Shown here: positions 9,983 through 19,278 of the stretch, one piece after another | How the letters are laid out: every line of letters starts with the position of its first letter | Numbering within the stretch: the first letter of the stretch is position 1 | Origin: an uncultured Saprospiraceae bacterium | GTDB lineage: Bacteria > Bacteroidota > Bacteroidia > Chitinophagales > Saprospiraceae | Assembly: GCA_937921825.1 (NCBI GenBank) | Contig: CAKZVK010000021.1 | Location: 45,712 to 109,711 of the forward strand | DNA: 64,000 bases | Reading direction: 5' to 3' | The notes under the pieces: model-generated | The model's input: only the letters and a program-made list of their open reading frames with translations | Database searches by the model: none | Told to the model about the DNA's origin: nothing | Made by a program: the position numbers and the translations under genes

Positions 9983-10961
9983 TATTGTCATGCCAGTGAG
10001 GAATAGCGAACCTTTTCTTACTGATTGTCTAGATTCGATACTTGCGCAGACCTATGAGCAGTGGGAACTCCTAGTTGTCAATGATCATAGTAGCGATAAG
10101 AGTGCAGAAATACTTCAAGCATACAAACAAAAAGACCAACGTATAAGCGTATATGAAAATACTGGCAAAGGCATCACACCTGCCCTGATGACCGGATATC
10201 AATATGCTCAAGGGTCATTGATTACAAGAATGGACTCTGATGACCTGATGCCAGAAGAAAAATTACAGCTGCTCAAAGATAAATGGGAGACCACTGGAAA
10301 AGGCCACATCATCACTGGCTTAGTTAAGTACTTCGCTGACTTCCCTATCAAGGATGGATACAAAAACTATGAAGCATGGCTCAATGAGCTTACACTTTCT
10401 GAATCTAATCTAGAGGAGATCTATAAAGAATGCGCCGTCGCGTCACCCAACTGGCTGATCCATAAAGAAGATTTTGACGCCACTGCTGGGTTCAATACTG
10501 AAATGTATCCCGAAGATTATTGTCTTTTATTCAAATGGAAAGCGGCAGGCTATAAAATAGCAAGCGTCGATAAAATCACACATCTATGGCGAGACTCTAT
10601 GGATCGTGCCTCTAGAACAGATGACAACTATTTAGATAATAGATTCACAAAACTTAAAGTGCATTACTTTAAGCAGATAGATTACAAGCCTGAGAAAACC
10701 CTTGTTCTATGGGGAGCGGGAAATAAAGGAAAGGCCATCGCAAAAGAACTCATAGCTAATGAATTACCTTTCAGATGGATCTGCAACAATTACAATAAAG
10801 TAGGTCTAAAAATCTATGATGTAGAGATGGAAGAAATCCAATCTTTAGCAACACAACCTGATGCCCAAGTAATCATAGCTGTCAGTCAAAAGAACGCCTC
10901 TAATGAAATAGAAAACCTGCTAAAGGGATATCACTTAGAAGACTACTTTTTCTTCACTTAG
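9969..10961 (+). CDS. Glycosyltransferase family 2 protein with C-terminal Rossmann-like domain
   Basis: Residues 1-210 form a GT-A fold: the N-terminal Ser-Ile-Val-Met-Pro-Val-Arg-Asn motif, Asn-Asp-His-Ser near 38-41 and metal-binding Met-Asp-Ser-Asp-Asp at 88-92. After about residue 240 comes a second domain beginning Leu-Val-Leu-Trp-Gly-Ala-Gly-Asn-Lys-Gly-Lys (Gly249-Lys256), a glycine-rich nucleotide-binding loop, continuing to the end. No membrane helix is evident, so it may act at the cytoplasmic face. It is the last gene of the plus-strand run, overlapping GtrA. Donor and acceptor are unknown; an inositol-phosphoceramide glycan is plausible. Confidence 0.85.
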   Translation: MSTISIVMPVRNSEPFLTDCLDSILAQTYEQWELLVVNDHSSDKSAEILQAYKQKDQRISVYENTGKGITPALMTGYQYAQGSLITRMDSDDLMPEEKLQLLKDKWETTGKGHIITGLVKYFADFPIKDGYKNYEAWLNELTLSESNLEEIYKECAVASPNWLIHKEDFDATAGFNTEMYPEDYCLLFKWKAAGYKIASVDKITHLWRDSMDRASRTDDNYLDNRFTKLKVHYFKQIDYKPEKTLVLWGAGNKGKAIAKELIANELPFRWICNNYNKVGLKIYDVEMEEIQSLATQPDAQVIIAVSQKNASNEIENLLKGYHLEDYFFFT

Positions 10962-12002
10962 TTATTTCTCCTCCTCGTAGTAGAGCTTATAGAACTTTCG
11001 GCCGAACTGATCTTCGCCTCTTTCTATCTTGGTTCTATCTCCATGGATATATAAAGAAAAGTTCTTATCGAGCTTTATGACAGATTTGAAAATTCCATTA
11101 TTCTTCTTTACTGCCGCCTGGGAGATATCAAAATCAGGCTCCATAAAGAACCCTTTACTCGCTTGAGATTCCCGTTTGAATTCTCCAAAATCACTCGCCA
11201 CACCTGTTTCGAATATTTCCTCTAAGTATTCAGGTTCGTTAAAGCTTTCGTTGGACTTAAAGAACTTCTCAGAAGCATTCATCACAGCCAGCTCATCATC
11301 TTTAGTAAAGTTATCTGAGTGCTTTCTTTTCTCTTCTACATAGTCCTTAGTCAGTTGTATGTAGTGAGAAGTAAAGTGATATTCATCTCTTCGAGCTGTG
11401 ACATTCAAGAAGTCTCTAGACCAGAATACAGCATCAGACTTATTTGACTTATCTAGGACACAAATTTTATATCCAGACGATTTTTCGGTATTCAGAATCA
11501 GACAGCCTTTGTCTAAAGCCCCAAGAGCTAAGCCACTCTCGACATCTACATTATAAGCATGACTTTCTTCTATCAGTTTCAGAATATCAGTCTGAGTTTC
11601 AGATTTGAAAATGCCGATGGCATCCAACATTTCATCTTCGATAAGTAGATCTTCAAAGTAGCACATAATAAAATCACCGCTCTTGATATTAGGGTGCTGT
11701 GAGTTATTATAGAGGTACTGTGCTATCTTCTGTGAATGTACATGCAGTACAGATCTATCCTCAAATATTTCTGCTGCATACTGAAACAGAGGGTTCTCAG
11801 TCTCATCTCCCGAAGAGAACGTAAAAGCATTATACTCAGGTTCTTTAAACCCTGTAAGCAAATACTTAAGCATCATCTCATGGATGTACTCATTGTCAAT
11901 ATTAGAGACATTCTCTTTGAGGTCTACACCTTCGGATTCAGCATACTTTCCTACTCTATGTATGGAAAAAGGGCTGACTCTGGCACTGATATAATTAATC
12001 AT
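10962..12002 (-). CDS. Nucleoid-associated protein, NdpA/YejK (NA37) family
   Basis: A 346-residue protein with the features of the 37-kDa nucleoid-associated family: an N-terminal Ile-x-x-His-x-Val-Gly segment, an acidic region near 100-140 containing Gly-Asp-Phe-Ile-Met-Cys-Tyr-Phe-Glu, and the C-terminal strand containing Ile-His-Gly-Asp. Related proteins bind DNA or cap replication structures; the physiological role in Bacteroidota is unclear. It is convergent with the GT2 gene, with stop codons adjacent. No partner gene is visible. Family recognised by pattern; function left general. Confidence 0.75.
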   Translation of the reverse strand: MINYISARVSPFSIHRVGKYAESEGVDLKENVSNIDNEYIHEMMLKYLLTGFKEPEYNAFTFSSGDETENPLFQYAAEIFEDRSVLHVHSQKIAQYLYNNSQHPNIKSGDFIMCYFEDLLIEDEMLDAIGIFKSETQTDILKLIEESHAYNVDVESGLALGALDKGCLILNTEKSSGYKICVLDKSNKSDAVFWSRDFLNVTARRDEYHFTSHYIQLTKDYVEEKRKHSDNFTKDDELAVMNASEKFFKSNESFNEPEYLEEIFETGVASDFGEFKRESQASKGFFMEPDFDISQAAVKKNNGIFKSVIKLDKNFSLYIHGDRTKIERGEDQFGRKFYKLYYEEEK

Positions 12003-12107
12003 CTAGATTGAGCTTAGTTCATAATTAATAAGACGCTAAGCTAATAAGTATGTCCTCTCTTGTGGAATGATTTTATCCACAGACTATGGATAAAAGGCGT
12101 TGTAATT

Positions 12108-12590
12108 TTACTCTTCCTCCTCTCCCTCGAACTCAATGTGATTGAGCATGGGTAGGTCTATAAGTTTAGCCTCTGCATTGCTGACAGACATGAAACCTAA
12201 GAAGCCTCCAGAAGCCTTAGCAACATGCTTAGCAAAGGATTTATAGCTCTTCAGTAAATGATAGCCCATATTATTATCTAATAGCGGAAGAATCTCATTT
12301 AGTTGCTCTAGCTTTCTCGTGAGAATAGCTTGGCGCTGACTGACATCTTCAGGAGCATTTGCAATAAGTTTATCTAAGGTCTCTTTGTAGCTGGCACCTA
12401 CGGACTCATAGAAGGCAGTGAGCTGACCTGGATTGTTATAAGCTCTTATTTTAGTCACTTTCTCTGCCCAGTCTTTTTCTTCCTGATCTATCTTACCATC
12501 TGCCCCAGCAATCAGCACTGTGATCCATGCAAGGGCATCTTTTGTAGTTTGAAATTGAATCTCTGATAATTTTTCGAATCCAGGTATCAT
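12108..12590 (-). CDS. TerB-like tellurite-resistance-type protein
   Basis: A 160-residue helical cytoplasmic protein. Residues 24-45 contain Ile-Ala-Gly-Ala-Asp-Gly-Lys-Ile-Asp-Gln-Glu-Glu, the acidic helix-loop signature of TerB-like proteins, proposed to bind metal. The C-terminal tail is strongly acidic. It stands alone between the nucleoid protein and the TonB receptor on the same strand. Tellurite resistance itself is not implied. Members often act as stress-linked or membrane-associated metal-sensing proteins. Confidence 0.7.
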   Translation of the reverse strand: MIPGFEKLSEIQFQTTKDALAWITVLIAGADGKIDQEEKDWAEKVTKIRAYNNPGQLTAFYESVGASYKETLDKLIANAPEDVSQRQAILTRKLEQLNEILPLLDNNMGYHLLKSYKSFAKHVAKASGGFLGFMSVSNAEAKLIDLPMLNHIEFEGEEEE

Positions 12591-12664
12591 AAGTATCTCT
12601 ATTTAAGCAGCGGCAAAAATATTAAATAGCTAAATATTTCAAAGTTTCAAGACAGATAAGATGC

Positions 12665-14971
12665 CTAAAAATTAAACCTAGCAGCCAATGAAGGCATAAT
12701 AGGCAGCTGATTTACCCTATCAAAACGGACTCTGTCAAAATAGAAGATATTGGCTCTGTTATAGGCATTGGTGACACTAGCAACTAATTCCACATTGAGC
12801 CTATCAGTAATATCTATATTCTTCTGTACCGAAACATCTAATCTATGGTAGTACGGTAATCTTCCTCCATTTCTTTCGTCAGAATAGATGATACCCACAT
12901 CATCCGGGTTATCTGTTTCGTAAGTAGTTCCAGATCCATCTAAGAAAGGATTATAATTATAAAACGCTTGTGTCTTGGTAAATGGAAAGCCAGAACCCAG
13001 ATTCCAACGTACGCTAATCATTAAATCATTCTGTGCACCTGTCGTGTAAGTCGCCAAGAAGTTAGCATTATGTCGCCTATCGAAAAGAGTAGGATACTCT
13101 TGTTCTCCATCAAAACGATTGACAAATCCAAGAGAATAAGTCGCCCAAAAATACCATTTCGGGATCTCATACTTTGCAGAAAAATCGACACCATAGGCAT
13201 CTCCTATTTCTGTAGTATAATTGGCTTGGCTAGATAGAGTCTTGTTTCTATTGATTACAACCAGTTGAGTATAATCTTTAAAGTACCCTTCTACATTAAG
13301 TTGGAGGTGCTTCCCTATATCTTGCTCTATACCAGCTAGGACATGTCTAGATTTCTGTAATCGAGTAGAAACAGGATCACCATTGAAGTCATCAAATTGT
13401 GCATCTGGACCAGATATAAATCCATTGAATAAATTGACGACGTCTCTCTCGTTAGAAGTAGAGATTATATTCTGACTGTATAATCCAGCTCCAAGTTTAA
13501 ATCTAGTTTCATCCGTGAAGTTAACTTTCATACCTAATCTAGGTTCTATCGAAAACTCTCCCAATGAAGCATAATAAGGTAATCTCAAGCCTGGCTCGAT
13601 GACTATCTTGTCCCATGCCTTTCTATACTTAACAAAACCAGAAATCTCTGTAGTCGTTTGCTTCTGTGTCAGCTGAAGATTAAATGGATTAGTAAAATCA
13701 AATTCTGTCCTGATACTCTTAAGGTCTATTCCATACTTCACAGAAGACTCATTAGTCAGATAATTGAAATCTAATCCGATATTTAATTCCTTGATGAGAC
13801 TTTCTCTAGGCGTCTCATCTGCTTCTTGGATTCCGATACTATAGTTAGACAGTCCGAATATCCCATTTAGTGTTAGGGCACTCGCATTAGGAAGGAGATT
13901 AAAGTATACTCCACCACCATTGTTATTCCAGTCTATCTGAGAGACCAGAGGGTTACTGAAGCTATCATCAAAGTTGAATCCAAAGAAATTAAACTTACTA
14001 CCATTACCTGTCACATATGAGAGCTTACCGTAGGTATCTGTAAATCCAAACGGTAGTCCTATGGTGTCATTTACTGTAGCATGACTATAAAGTGTCTGTG
14101 AAGTACTTTCGATGATAGACTTCTTACCAGTCAGTATGAAGGACAAAGTCCCGCCTTCCTCACTTTTAATGAGTGGCCCTTCGAATAAGGCCTTAGCCAT
14201 AAAAGGGCTCACAGAGAGCTGACCTCCCAGCTTCTTAGAATTCCCTTCTCTAGTGTTTATATCTACCACAGCAGATATTCTTCCTCCATGCTCCGCATTG
14301 AATCCACCTGTAAGAACATCTACTGTTCTGATTATCTCTGTCTCGAATGTAGAGTAAAATCCTATCGAGTGAAAGGGATTATATATCGTCAGACCATCCA
14401 ATAAGATCTTGTTCTGTACGGGAGACCCTCCTCTGATATACAACTGACCACCTTGGTCACCTGTAGAAACGATACCTGGCAGCACCTGCAAGTATTGTAA
14501 TATATCAGCATCCCCTCCTGTAGAAGGTAGCGCTTTGATCTGCTTTTTCGAAACTTGAATTTTTGAAATTCTGACCTCCGTTTTCGCTTGCTGTCTTTCT
14601 GCAGAGATATCTACTACTCCCAGCTGGACGCCACCAGAATCAAGATTCACTTTGTAATAGTTGATACTACTTTCTTTGACAACTATTGACGTGATCTTAT
14701 CTTCATACCCTAGGTAACTGACGACCATGTTTTGTTCTCCTACAGGAATTTCTGTAAGTGTAAAAAAACCATCTTCATCAGAATTAGTACCTAGATTGGT
14801 TCCTTCTATGACGATATTGGCAAAGATGATTGCTTCACCAGTTTCAGCATCATAGACGTGCCCCCTAATAGATCCCTCTTGACCAATTGCAACTTGAGTC
14901 AGAAATAAAGTGGATAACAGAGTCAGTGCAGAATACCTCAGTACCTCTCTAATAGAATAGTATATGTTCAT
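12665..14971 (-). CDS. TonB-dependent receptor with carboxypeptidase-regulatory-like N-terminus
   Basis: Outer-membrane beta-barrel transporter of the Bacteroidota type. From the ATG at 14971: a signal peptide ending near Thr-Gln-Val-Ala-Ile-Gly-Gln, a CarboxypepD_reg-like domain (about 30-115), a plug domain with Leu-Pro-Ser-Thr-Gly-Gly-Asp and Gly-Gln-Leu-Tyr-Ile-Arg-Gly-Gly (about 145-250), then the barrel ending in Ala-Ala-Arg-Phe-Asn-Phe with the terminal aromatic. The frame is open 20 codons further up, but that would put the signal peptide inside the protein and overlap a promoter at 15029. No SusD partner is present, so it is not a typical polysaccharide locus. Substrate unknown. Confidence 0.88.
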   Translation of the reverse strand: MNIYYSIREVLRYSALTLLSTLFLTQVAIGQEGSIRGHVYDAETGEAIIFANIVIEGTNLGTNSDEDGFFTLTEIPVGEQNMVVSYLGYEDKITSIVVKESSINYYKVNLDSGGVQLGVVDISAERQQAKTEVRISKIQVSKKQIKALPSTGGDADILQYLQVLPGIVSTGDQGGQLYIRGGSPVQNKILLDGLTIYNPFHSIGFYSTFETEIIRTVDVLTGGFNAEHGGRISAVVDINTREGNSKKLGGQLSVSPFMAKALFEGPLIKSEEGGTLSFILTGKKSIIESTSQTLYSHATVNDTIGLPFGFTDTYGKLSYVTGNGSKFNFFGFNFDDSFSNPLVSQIDWNNNGGGVYFNLLPNASALTLNGIFGLSNYSIGIQEADETPRESLIKELNIGLDFNYLTNESSVKYGIDLKSIRTEFDFTNPFNLQLTQKQTTTEISGFVKYRKAWDKIVIEPGLRLPYYASLGEFSIEPRLGMKVNFTDETRFKLGAGLYSQNIISTSNERDVVNLFNGFISGPDAQFDDFNGDPVSTRLQKSRHVLAGIEQDIGKHLQLNVEGYFKDYTQLVVINRNKTLSSQANYTTEIGDAYGVDFSAKYEIPKWYFWATYSLGFVNRFDGEQEYPTLFDRRHNANFLATYTTGAQNDLMISVRWNLGSGFPFTKTQAFYNYNPFLDGSGTTYETDNPDDVGIIYSDERNGGRLPYYHRLDVSVQKNIDITDRLNVELVASVTNAYNRANIFYFDRVRFDRVNQLPIMPSLAARFNF

Positions 14972-15028
14972 AAAGCCAGGGTTAGGAAGCAAGAATTGAG
15001 TTCTTGATTCCTGATTCAAATAAAAGCC

Positions 15029-15036
15029 CAAAAGTA
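15029..15036 (-). promoter_or_regulatory. Candidate -7 promoter element for the TonB receptor
   Basis: Read on the minus strand this is TACTTTTG, a perfect match to TAnnTTTG. The expected transcription start near 15022 lies 50 bases above the ATG at 14971 and below the longer possible start, supporting the shorter protein. No clear TTTG is seen at the -33 position. Confidence 0.4.
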
Positions 15037-15127
15037 AGGAAATAAAAGCTAGACCCTTACTTTATCGACAGAACTCAGCGACATTTTTTGACTTTATTTA
15101 CTAGCTTTAGCCTGAAACATTCTGAGC

Positions 15128-15574
15128 ATGAAGAAAAAAATATTTTTAGCCCTCTTGGTGGTCTTATTGGTCATTCAATTCTTCCCCATAAAGCACGAAA
15201 ACCCAGACTCTCCTGCTGAGAAGGACTTTATTGTGAGCCTTGGAAGTGAATATCCAGAAGCTCAAAAAATGATCAAAGATGCTTGCTATGATTGTCATTC
15301 TAATAACACTGTGTATCCCTCCTACACCAGAGTGCAACCTTTAGGCTGGTTCATAAGAAGTCATATAAGAGGAGGCAGAATGAAAGTGAATTTTTCTAAT
15401 TGGTCAGACTATTCTCCAAAAGAAAAAATTCACCACCTTCAAGAATGTAAGGAAGTGCTAGAAGAGAATAGAATGCCTATGAAATCCTATACTTGGATGC
15501 ATCCTCCTAGCAAATTATCTAAGGAGCAAAAACAGCAATTGATAAGTTTCTTCGAAGCCGCGGGCTCTAAGTAA
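15128..15574 (+). CDS. Haem-binding domain protein (cytochrome c-like)
   Basis: A 148-residue exported protein. It has an N-terminal membrane anchor or signal (Lys-Lys-Lys then about 17 hydrophobic residues), and a haem c attachment motif Cys-Tyr-Asp-Cys-His at about residues 54-58 followed by Ser-Asn-Asn-Thr-Val-Tyr-Pro. The later Glu-Asn-Arg-Met-Pro-Met near residue 114 offers the methionine ligand. This is the arrangement of the haem_bd family common in Bacteroidota, often periplasmic electron carriers. Its last 8 bases overlap the convergent nitrilase gene. Confidence 0.85.
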   Translation: MKKKIFLALLVVLLVIQFFPIKHENPDSPAEKDFIVSLGSEYPEAQKMIKDACYDCHSNNTVYPSYTRVQPLGWFIRSHIRGGRMKVNFSNWSDYSPKEKIHHLQECKEVLEENRMPMKSYTWMHPPSKLSKEQKQQLISFFEAAGSK

Positions 15575-16337
15575 ATGTAAACTGATCACGATCTATTAGA
15601 AATGGAAATTTAGCTCTGGTCTGAGTGATGTGTTCCCTTTCTATGGTATGTGTCACAACAGCTTCTTTTTGTAGAGGCGTATTTAGGGCTTGACCTAAGG
15701 CATCATAACAGGCAGAATGTCCCGAATATTCATTATCCCATACATCTTTTCCAAAGCAATTGACACCTACGACATAGGACATGTTTTCTATAGACCTCGC
15801 TCTTAGTAAGGTATCCCAGGCTTGCAATCTAGGGTTAGGCCAGTTAGCTACATAGAATAATAGATCGTAGTCCATCGTATTTCTGGACCAGACTGGGAAT
15901 CTCAGATCGTAACAGATATTCCCACAGATACGCCATCCTTTATATTCAAAGACTAATTGCTTATCCCCGGCTTTGTATATGCGATCTTCTCCAGCATAGG
16001 CAAAGAGATGTCTCTTATCATAAGTATGAATAACGGCCCCTTTATCGACCACATAAAGCCGATTATAATAGCTCTCCCCTTCTTTTACTATTAATGATCC
16101 TGAGATCAATGCCTTCTTAGAGCGGGACCACTCTTTCATTAACTCTAGAGCCTCTGCTGATCGTTTTGCAAATTTATGCGCCTGCATGGTATAGCCACTA
16201 GACCACATTTCTGGGAGTAATATGAGGTCTGTCTCCTCTATAGAATTTATTAGTGCTTGAACTCTATCAAAATTCTGGTCAGGCTGGTGCCAAACCAGTT
16301 CTTGTTGCACTAAGGAGACTCTGAGGTTATCCGGCAT
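15567..16337 (-). CDS. Nitrilase-superfamily amidohydrolase (omega-amidase-like)
   Basis: A 256-residue carbon-nitrogen hydrolase with the Glu-Lys-Cys triad: Glu in Leu-Leu-Pro-Glu-Met (about 42), Lys in Tyr-Asp-Lys-Arg-His-Leu-Phe (about 108) and Cys in Gly-Asn-Ile-Cys-Tyr-Asp-Leu-Arg-Phe-Pro (about 142). The pattern Arg-Ala-Arg-Ser-Ile-Glu-Asn follows. It is closest to the YafV/Nit2 group, which hydrolyse alpha-ketoglutaramate and similar repair substrates. It starts 8 bases after the GWxTD gene and closes the rplS-side minus-strand run. Confidence 0.87.
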   Translation of the reverse strand: MPDNLRVSLVQQELVWHQPDQNFDRVQALINSIEETDLILLPEMWSSGYTMQAHKFAKRSAEALELMKEWSRSKKALISGSLIVKEGESYYNRLYVVDKGAVIHTYDKRHLFAYAGEDRIYKAGDKQLVFEYKGWRICGNICYDLRFPVWSRNTMDYDLLFYVANWPNPRLQAWDTLLRARSIENMSYVVGVNCFGKDVWDNEYSGHSACYDALGQALNTPLQKEAVVTHTIEREHITQTRAKFPFLIDRDQFTFT

Positions 16338-16345
16338 ATACAGAT

Positions 16346-17791
16346 CTAAAAATCATTGAAATATCTCCTCGCATTCCTGTTGAAGCCATCTTCTACAGTC
16401 CGATTATTGATATTATTTGTGGTGTTATTGAGATTGTCATCTTTGTACAGTTCTAGCTCCCATTGCGGATTAGTCAATTCACCTCTACAGGTAGAATGCA
16501 GAAGGATAAAGTCATTGGCGACTATAGAGGGATTGTAAAAGAGAAACTTAACAGCCGTCTGATTAGTCTCTAATAGATGGTTGTAAATCCATATCTCATA
16601 GGGAGGAGCTGATGGCTCATCTTCGACCATAACGACATCATCAGGTCTTCCATACTTTAGGAAAAAATAGCCTCGATCAGACTCGAAGCCATGCCCTACA
16701 TTAGATGCATACTCTAGATCTACTGCTCGAGCTACGGACATATATTTATCATAAATTTCCTTAGACCTATCCGGTGAAAAACCTGACCAGAAGCTATATA
16801 AGAAATACTTTTTAGGTTCCAATTCATCTCCCCAGATTATACTGTTGTAGAGATTGGTCATATTATTTGTTAGCCTTGGGAATATGGCTTTAAGAGAATA
16901 GTTGACTTCGCCTTCATCCAAGAGATGTACAAAAGAGGTTTCATACTTAGAATCTCCCATCATATTCGTTCTGTAATCTACCAGAGGGTGATAGACAGAG
17001 AAGGGTTCTATCATCTGATGGAGCACCTCTTTGCTTTTATTTATTACCTCGAAGTTAAGTTGGTAATTACCTGTCCCTAAGTCAGAAATATCAAACCTCT
17101 GAAGAATCTGTAGGTTCTCTTTTTCATTTATAGGTTTGTAAGCGGGCTTCATTACCACCTTTGCATCGTCAGTTCTTCTGACAGAATACTTATAGAATAA
17201 GTCTGCTGATTCTGATAGATGATACAACTCAGTATAGAATATGAAGAGGCTATCTTTCTCTCCAAAAAGATTGTACGGCGCAGGCTCATAAGAAAAACCT
17301 GATCGATAGAATGCCATCTCTCCTTGCTCAGAAGAAATGTTTTTCATGATCATTATATCAGAATTTGAAATATAGTGGTCTCCGTGATTGACCACAATCT
17401 TCTCCGTGTAAGTGGATGTCGCCGCTCGATTATTAAGATCTGTATAGACTATTTCTAGATCATAATCTCCATTCGCCAAGGGATATCTCCGCAGGTCCCA
17501 AAAGTCTACCACAGAAGTAGAGCCCGGGCTATTGATACTCAGCTTGTCCGCTACTATTGTCTCTTGATTCTGCTTAATGAGAATCAGCATTTCTATCTGC
17601 GCATAATTAAGACTATCATTCTGATCACTTGCAGCGAACTGAACAGAGTGGCCTAGAATATGGCTATATATCTCTAAGTAGGGTTTTTCTTGGTAGAACC
17701 CTAGAGTCGTGACACTGACTTCAATTGCAGAGACGACTGTCGGTAGTATAAAGAATAGACTGAATACAATACATCTTAATAATTTTATCAT
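16346..17791 (-). CDS. GWxTD-domain secreted protein
   Basis: A 481-residue exported protein with a signal peptide (residues 1-22, ending Val-Val-Ser-Ala) and mostly beta sequence. The C-terminal block has Tyr-Gly-Arg-Pro-Asp-Asp-Val near 378 and Ile-Trp-Ile-Tyr-Asn near 397, which is the GWxTD domain (Bacteroidota and Acidobacteria, unknown function). Its start overlaps the upstream lipoprotein stop by 4 bases (ATGA), so the two are coupled. Probable periplasmic or outer-membrane protein; no enzymatic residues recognised. Confidence 0.82.
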   Translation of the reverse strand: MIKLLRCIVFSLFFILPTVVSAIEVSVTTLGFYQEKPYLEIYSHILGHSVQFAASDQNDSLNYAQIEMLILIKQNQETIVADKLSINSPGSTSVVDFWDLRRYPLANGDYDLEIVYTDLNNRAATSTYTEKIVVNHGDHYISNSDIMIMKNISSEQGEMAFYRSGFSYEPAPYNLFGEKDSLFIFYTELYHLSESADLFYKYSVRRTDDAKVVMKPAYKPINEKENLQILQRFDISDLGTGNYQLNFEVINKSKEVLHQMIEPFSVYHPLVDYRTNMMGDSKYETSFVHLLDEGEVNYSLKAIFPRLTNNMTNLYNSIIWGDELEPKKYFLYSFWSGFSPDRSKEIYDKYMSVARAVDLEYASNVGHGFESDRGYFFLKYGRPDDVVMVEDEPSAPPYEIWIYNHLLETNQTAVKFLFYNPSIVANDFILLHSTCRGELTNPQWELELYKDDNLNNTTNNINNRTVEDGFNRNARRYFNDF

Positions 17792-18192
17792 TCTTCGTCT
17801 TTGGACTTTACAAGTATAAATCGAAAGTTGAAGTTTCTAATTTTAGTGGCTAAGGTCAAGGTATCTGATGTCTTAGCCAAGACTTTATAAAGACCGTTCC
17901 TACCACCATTAACTGTAAGATTATTCTGGCCTAGCACATATGGGTATGGAGTTTCATCTCCTAGTATGTTCGTAGCTATTGTTTCTCCTGCATTAAAATC
18001 AAAGAAGGCATTATCAAGTAATTTAGTTCTTTGTTCTTCTTTGTAAGCCTCATGCATCTTCCACCTTCCATCTAATTCATTAGTTTCCAGCTCCTTGAGA
18101 GGAGGATAACTTACTTTATTATCTGTCTTGCATGAAATGATCAAAAAGATTGAACAGAACAGTACTGCTATATGTCTTAATCTTACTGGCAT
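17788..18192 (-). CDS. Small lipoprotein, hypothetical
   Basis: 134 residues with a lipobox: the hydrophobic run ends Leu-Ile-Ile-Ser-Cys21, followed by Lys-Thr-Asp. The mature part has a lipocalin-like short-beta pattern (Asp-Gly-Arg-Trp-Lys-Met near 42-47). The start overlaps the end of the alkB-type gene by 10 bases, and the stop overlaps the GWxTD start. This fixes it inside a four-gene operon. Function unknown. Confidence 0.75.
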   Translation of the reverse strand: MPVRLRHIAVLFCSIFLIISCKTDNKVSYPPLKELETNELDGRWKMHEAYKEEQRTKLLDNAFFDFNAGETIATNILGDETPYPYVLGQNNLTVNGGRNGLYKVLAKTSDTLTLATKIRNFNFRFILVKSKDEE

Positions 18193-19220
18193 TCTAACTT
18201 TGGATTAATTATTCTAAACCATAGAGGTGGTACCAAAGATAATAATATGGAAGCCGGATATCCAAAAGGAAGCTGCTTGGCATCCTCATGGTGATCTAAG
18301 ACTTGATATTTCTTATGGGCTAGAAAGTGATGATCGGAATGACGGGTCAATTCATAGAGGATAATCCTTCCTACGTGGTGATTAGAATTCCACGAATGCT
18401 TTGGTTGTACTCTCTCATATTTACCATTAGGCAATAAAGCTCTCCTCAGACCGTAGTGCTCTATATAGTTGATAGACTCTAGTAACAAAATAGCTACTAA
18501 TGAAGCTCCCAAGAACTGTAAAGCGACAGAGGCACCACAGAAAAATATAATAGTGCACAAAAAGAGTAATTGGACCAAGGTGAATATCATCATCTGATTT
18601 GACCAAGAGAATAGACCCTTTTTCTTTCTTTTCAATATGCTATTCTGAATATCCCAAGCGCTTAAGTAAGACCCCACTAAAGATCTGATCCAAAAGAAAT
18701 AAACTGATTCATCCTGGCGAGCACTGGCTGGGTCTTTTTCGGTGGCGACATGCTTATGGTGCCCGAGATTATGCTCTATGAAGAAATGCATGTAGAAGCT
18801 AGGGAGCAGTAATATCTTGGCCAATAACTGCTTTAGGGGCTCTGACTTATGTCCCAGCTCATGAGCGACATTGATACCTAGAGCTCCAAAAACGATTCCT
18901 GTACTCAATATCCAACCAAAGGTCGTCACCCCATCGGCTTCAATTGTTGTGAGTCTATTCAGAAGAATGAAGACAAAAAAGTAAACAATAGGAACGTTCA
19001 GATAGAGCATCCAATCGAAAAAGCGCTTTGAATTGTAGGACTCTACAGCTTCGGGGCTGATATTAGTTTCTTCTTGTGGCCCGAAATACTCTACTATGGG
19101 TAAGAGTATAAATATAAATATCACAGTACTGTAAGCAAAGAGGCCTTGCTCATTAAGAGAATAATATGTAACCAATGGGATAGTAGTAAGCGCCGCTAAG
19201 TACTTTAAGTCTTTCACCAT
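18183..19220 (-). CDS. alkB: Alkane 1-monooxygenase (AlkB-type membrane diiron hydroxylase)
   Basis: Integral membrane hydroxylase that oxidises the terminal carbon of alkanes or fatty acyl chains using a diiron centre and rubredoxin electrons. The histidine boxes are present: His-Glu-Leu-Gly-His, His-Asn-Leu-Gly-His-His with Lys-His, and His-Ser-Asp-His-His near the C-terminus. The AlkB marker Asn-Tyr-Ile-Glu-His-Tyr-Gly is also there. About six hydrophobic segments over 345 residues. It lacks a fused rubredoxin and none is encoded in the window. It lies 58 bases after rplS on the same strand and begins a tight operon with a lipoprotein, a GWxTD protein and a nitrilase. The substrate could be lipid rather than environmental alkane. 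Confidence 0.88.
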   Translation of the reverse strand: MVKDLKYLAALTTIPLVTYYSLNEQGLFAYSTVIFIFILLPIVEYFGPQEETNISPEAVESYNSKRFFDWMLYLNVPIVYFFVFILLNRLTTIEADGVTTFGWILSTGIVFGALGINVAHELGHKSEPLKQLLAKILLLPSFYMHFFIEHNLGHHKHVATEKDPASARQDESVYFFWIRSLVGSYLSAWDIQNSILKRKKKGLFSWSNQMMIFTLVQLLFLCTIIFFCGASVALQFLGASLVAILLLESINYIEHYGLRRALLPNGKYERVQPKHSWNSNHHVGRIILYELTRHSDHHFLAHKKYQVLDHHEDAKQLPFGYPASILLSLVPPLWFRIINPKLECQ

Positions 19221-19278
19221 AATTGTGATAGTCCTGAGATGCTATCAAATATAACGAAATGGTACTCCAGGGCAAGAA

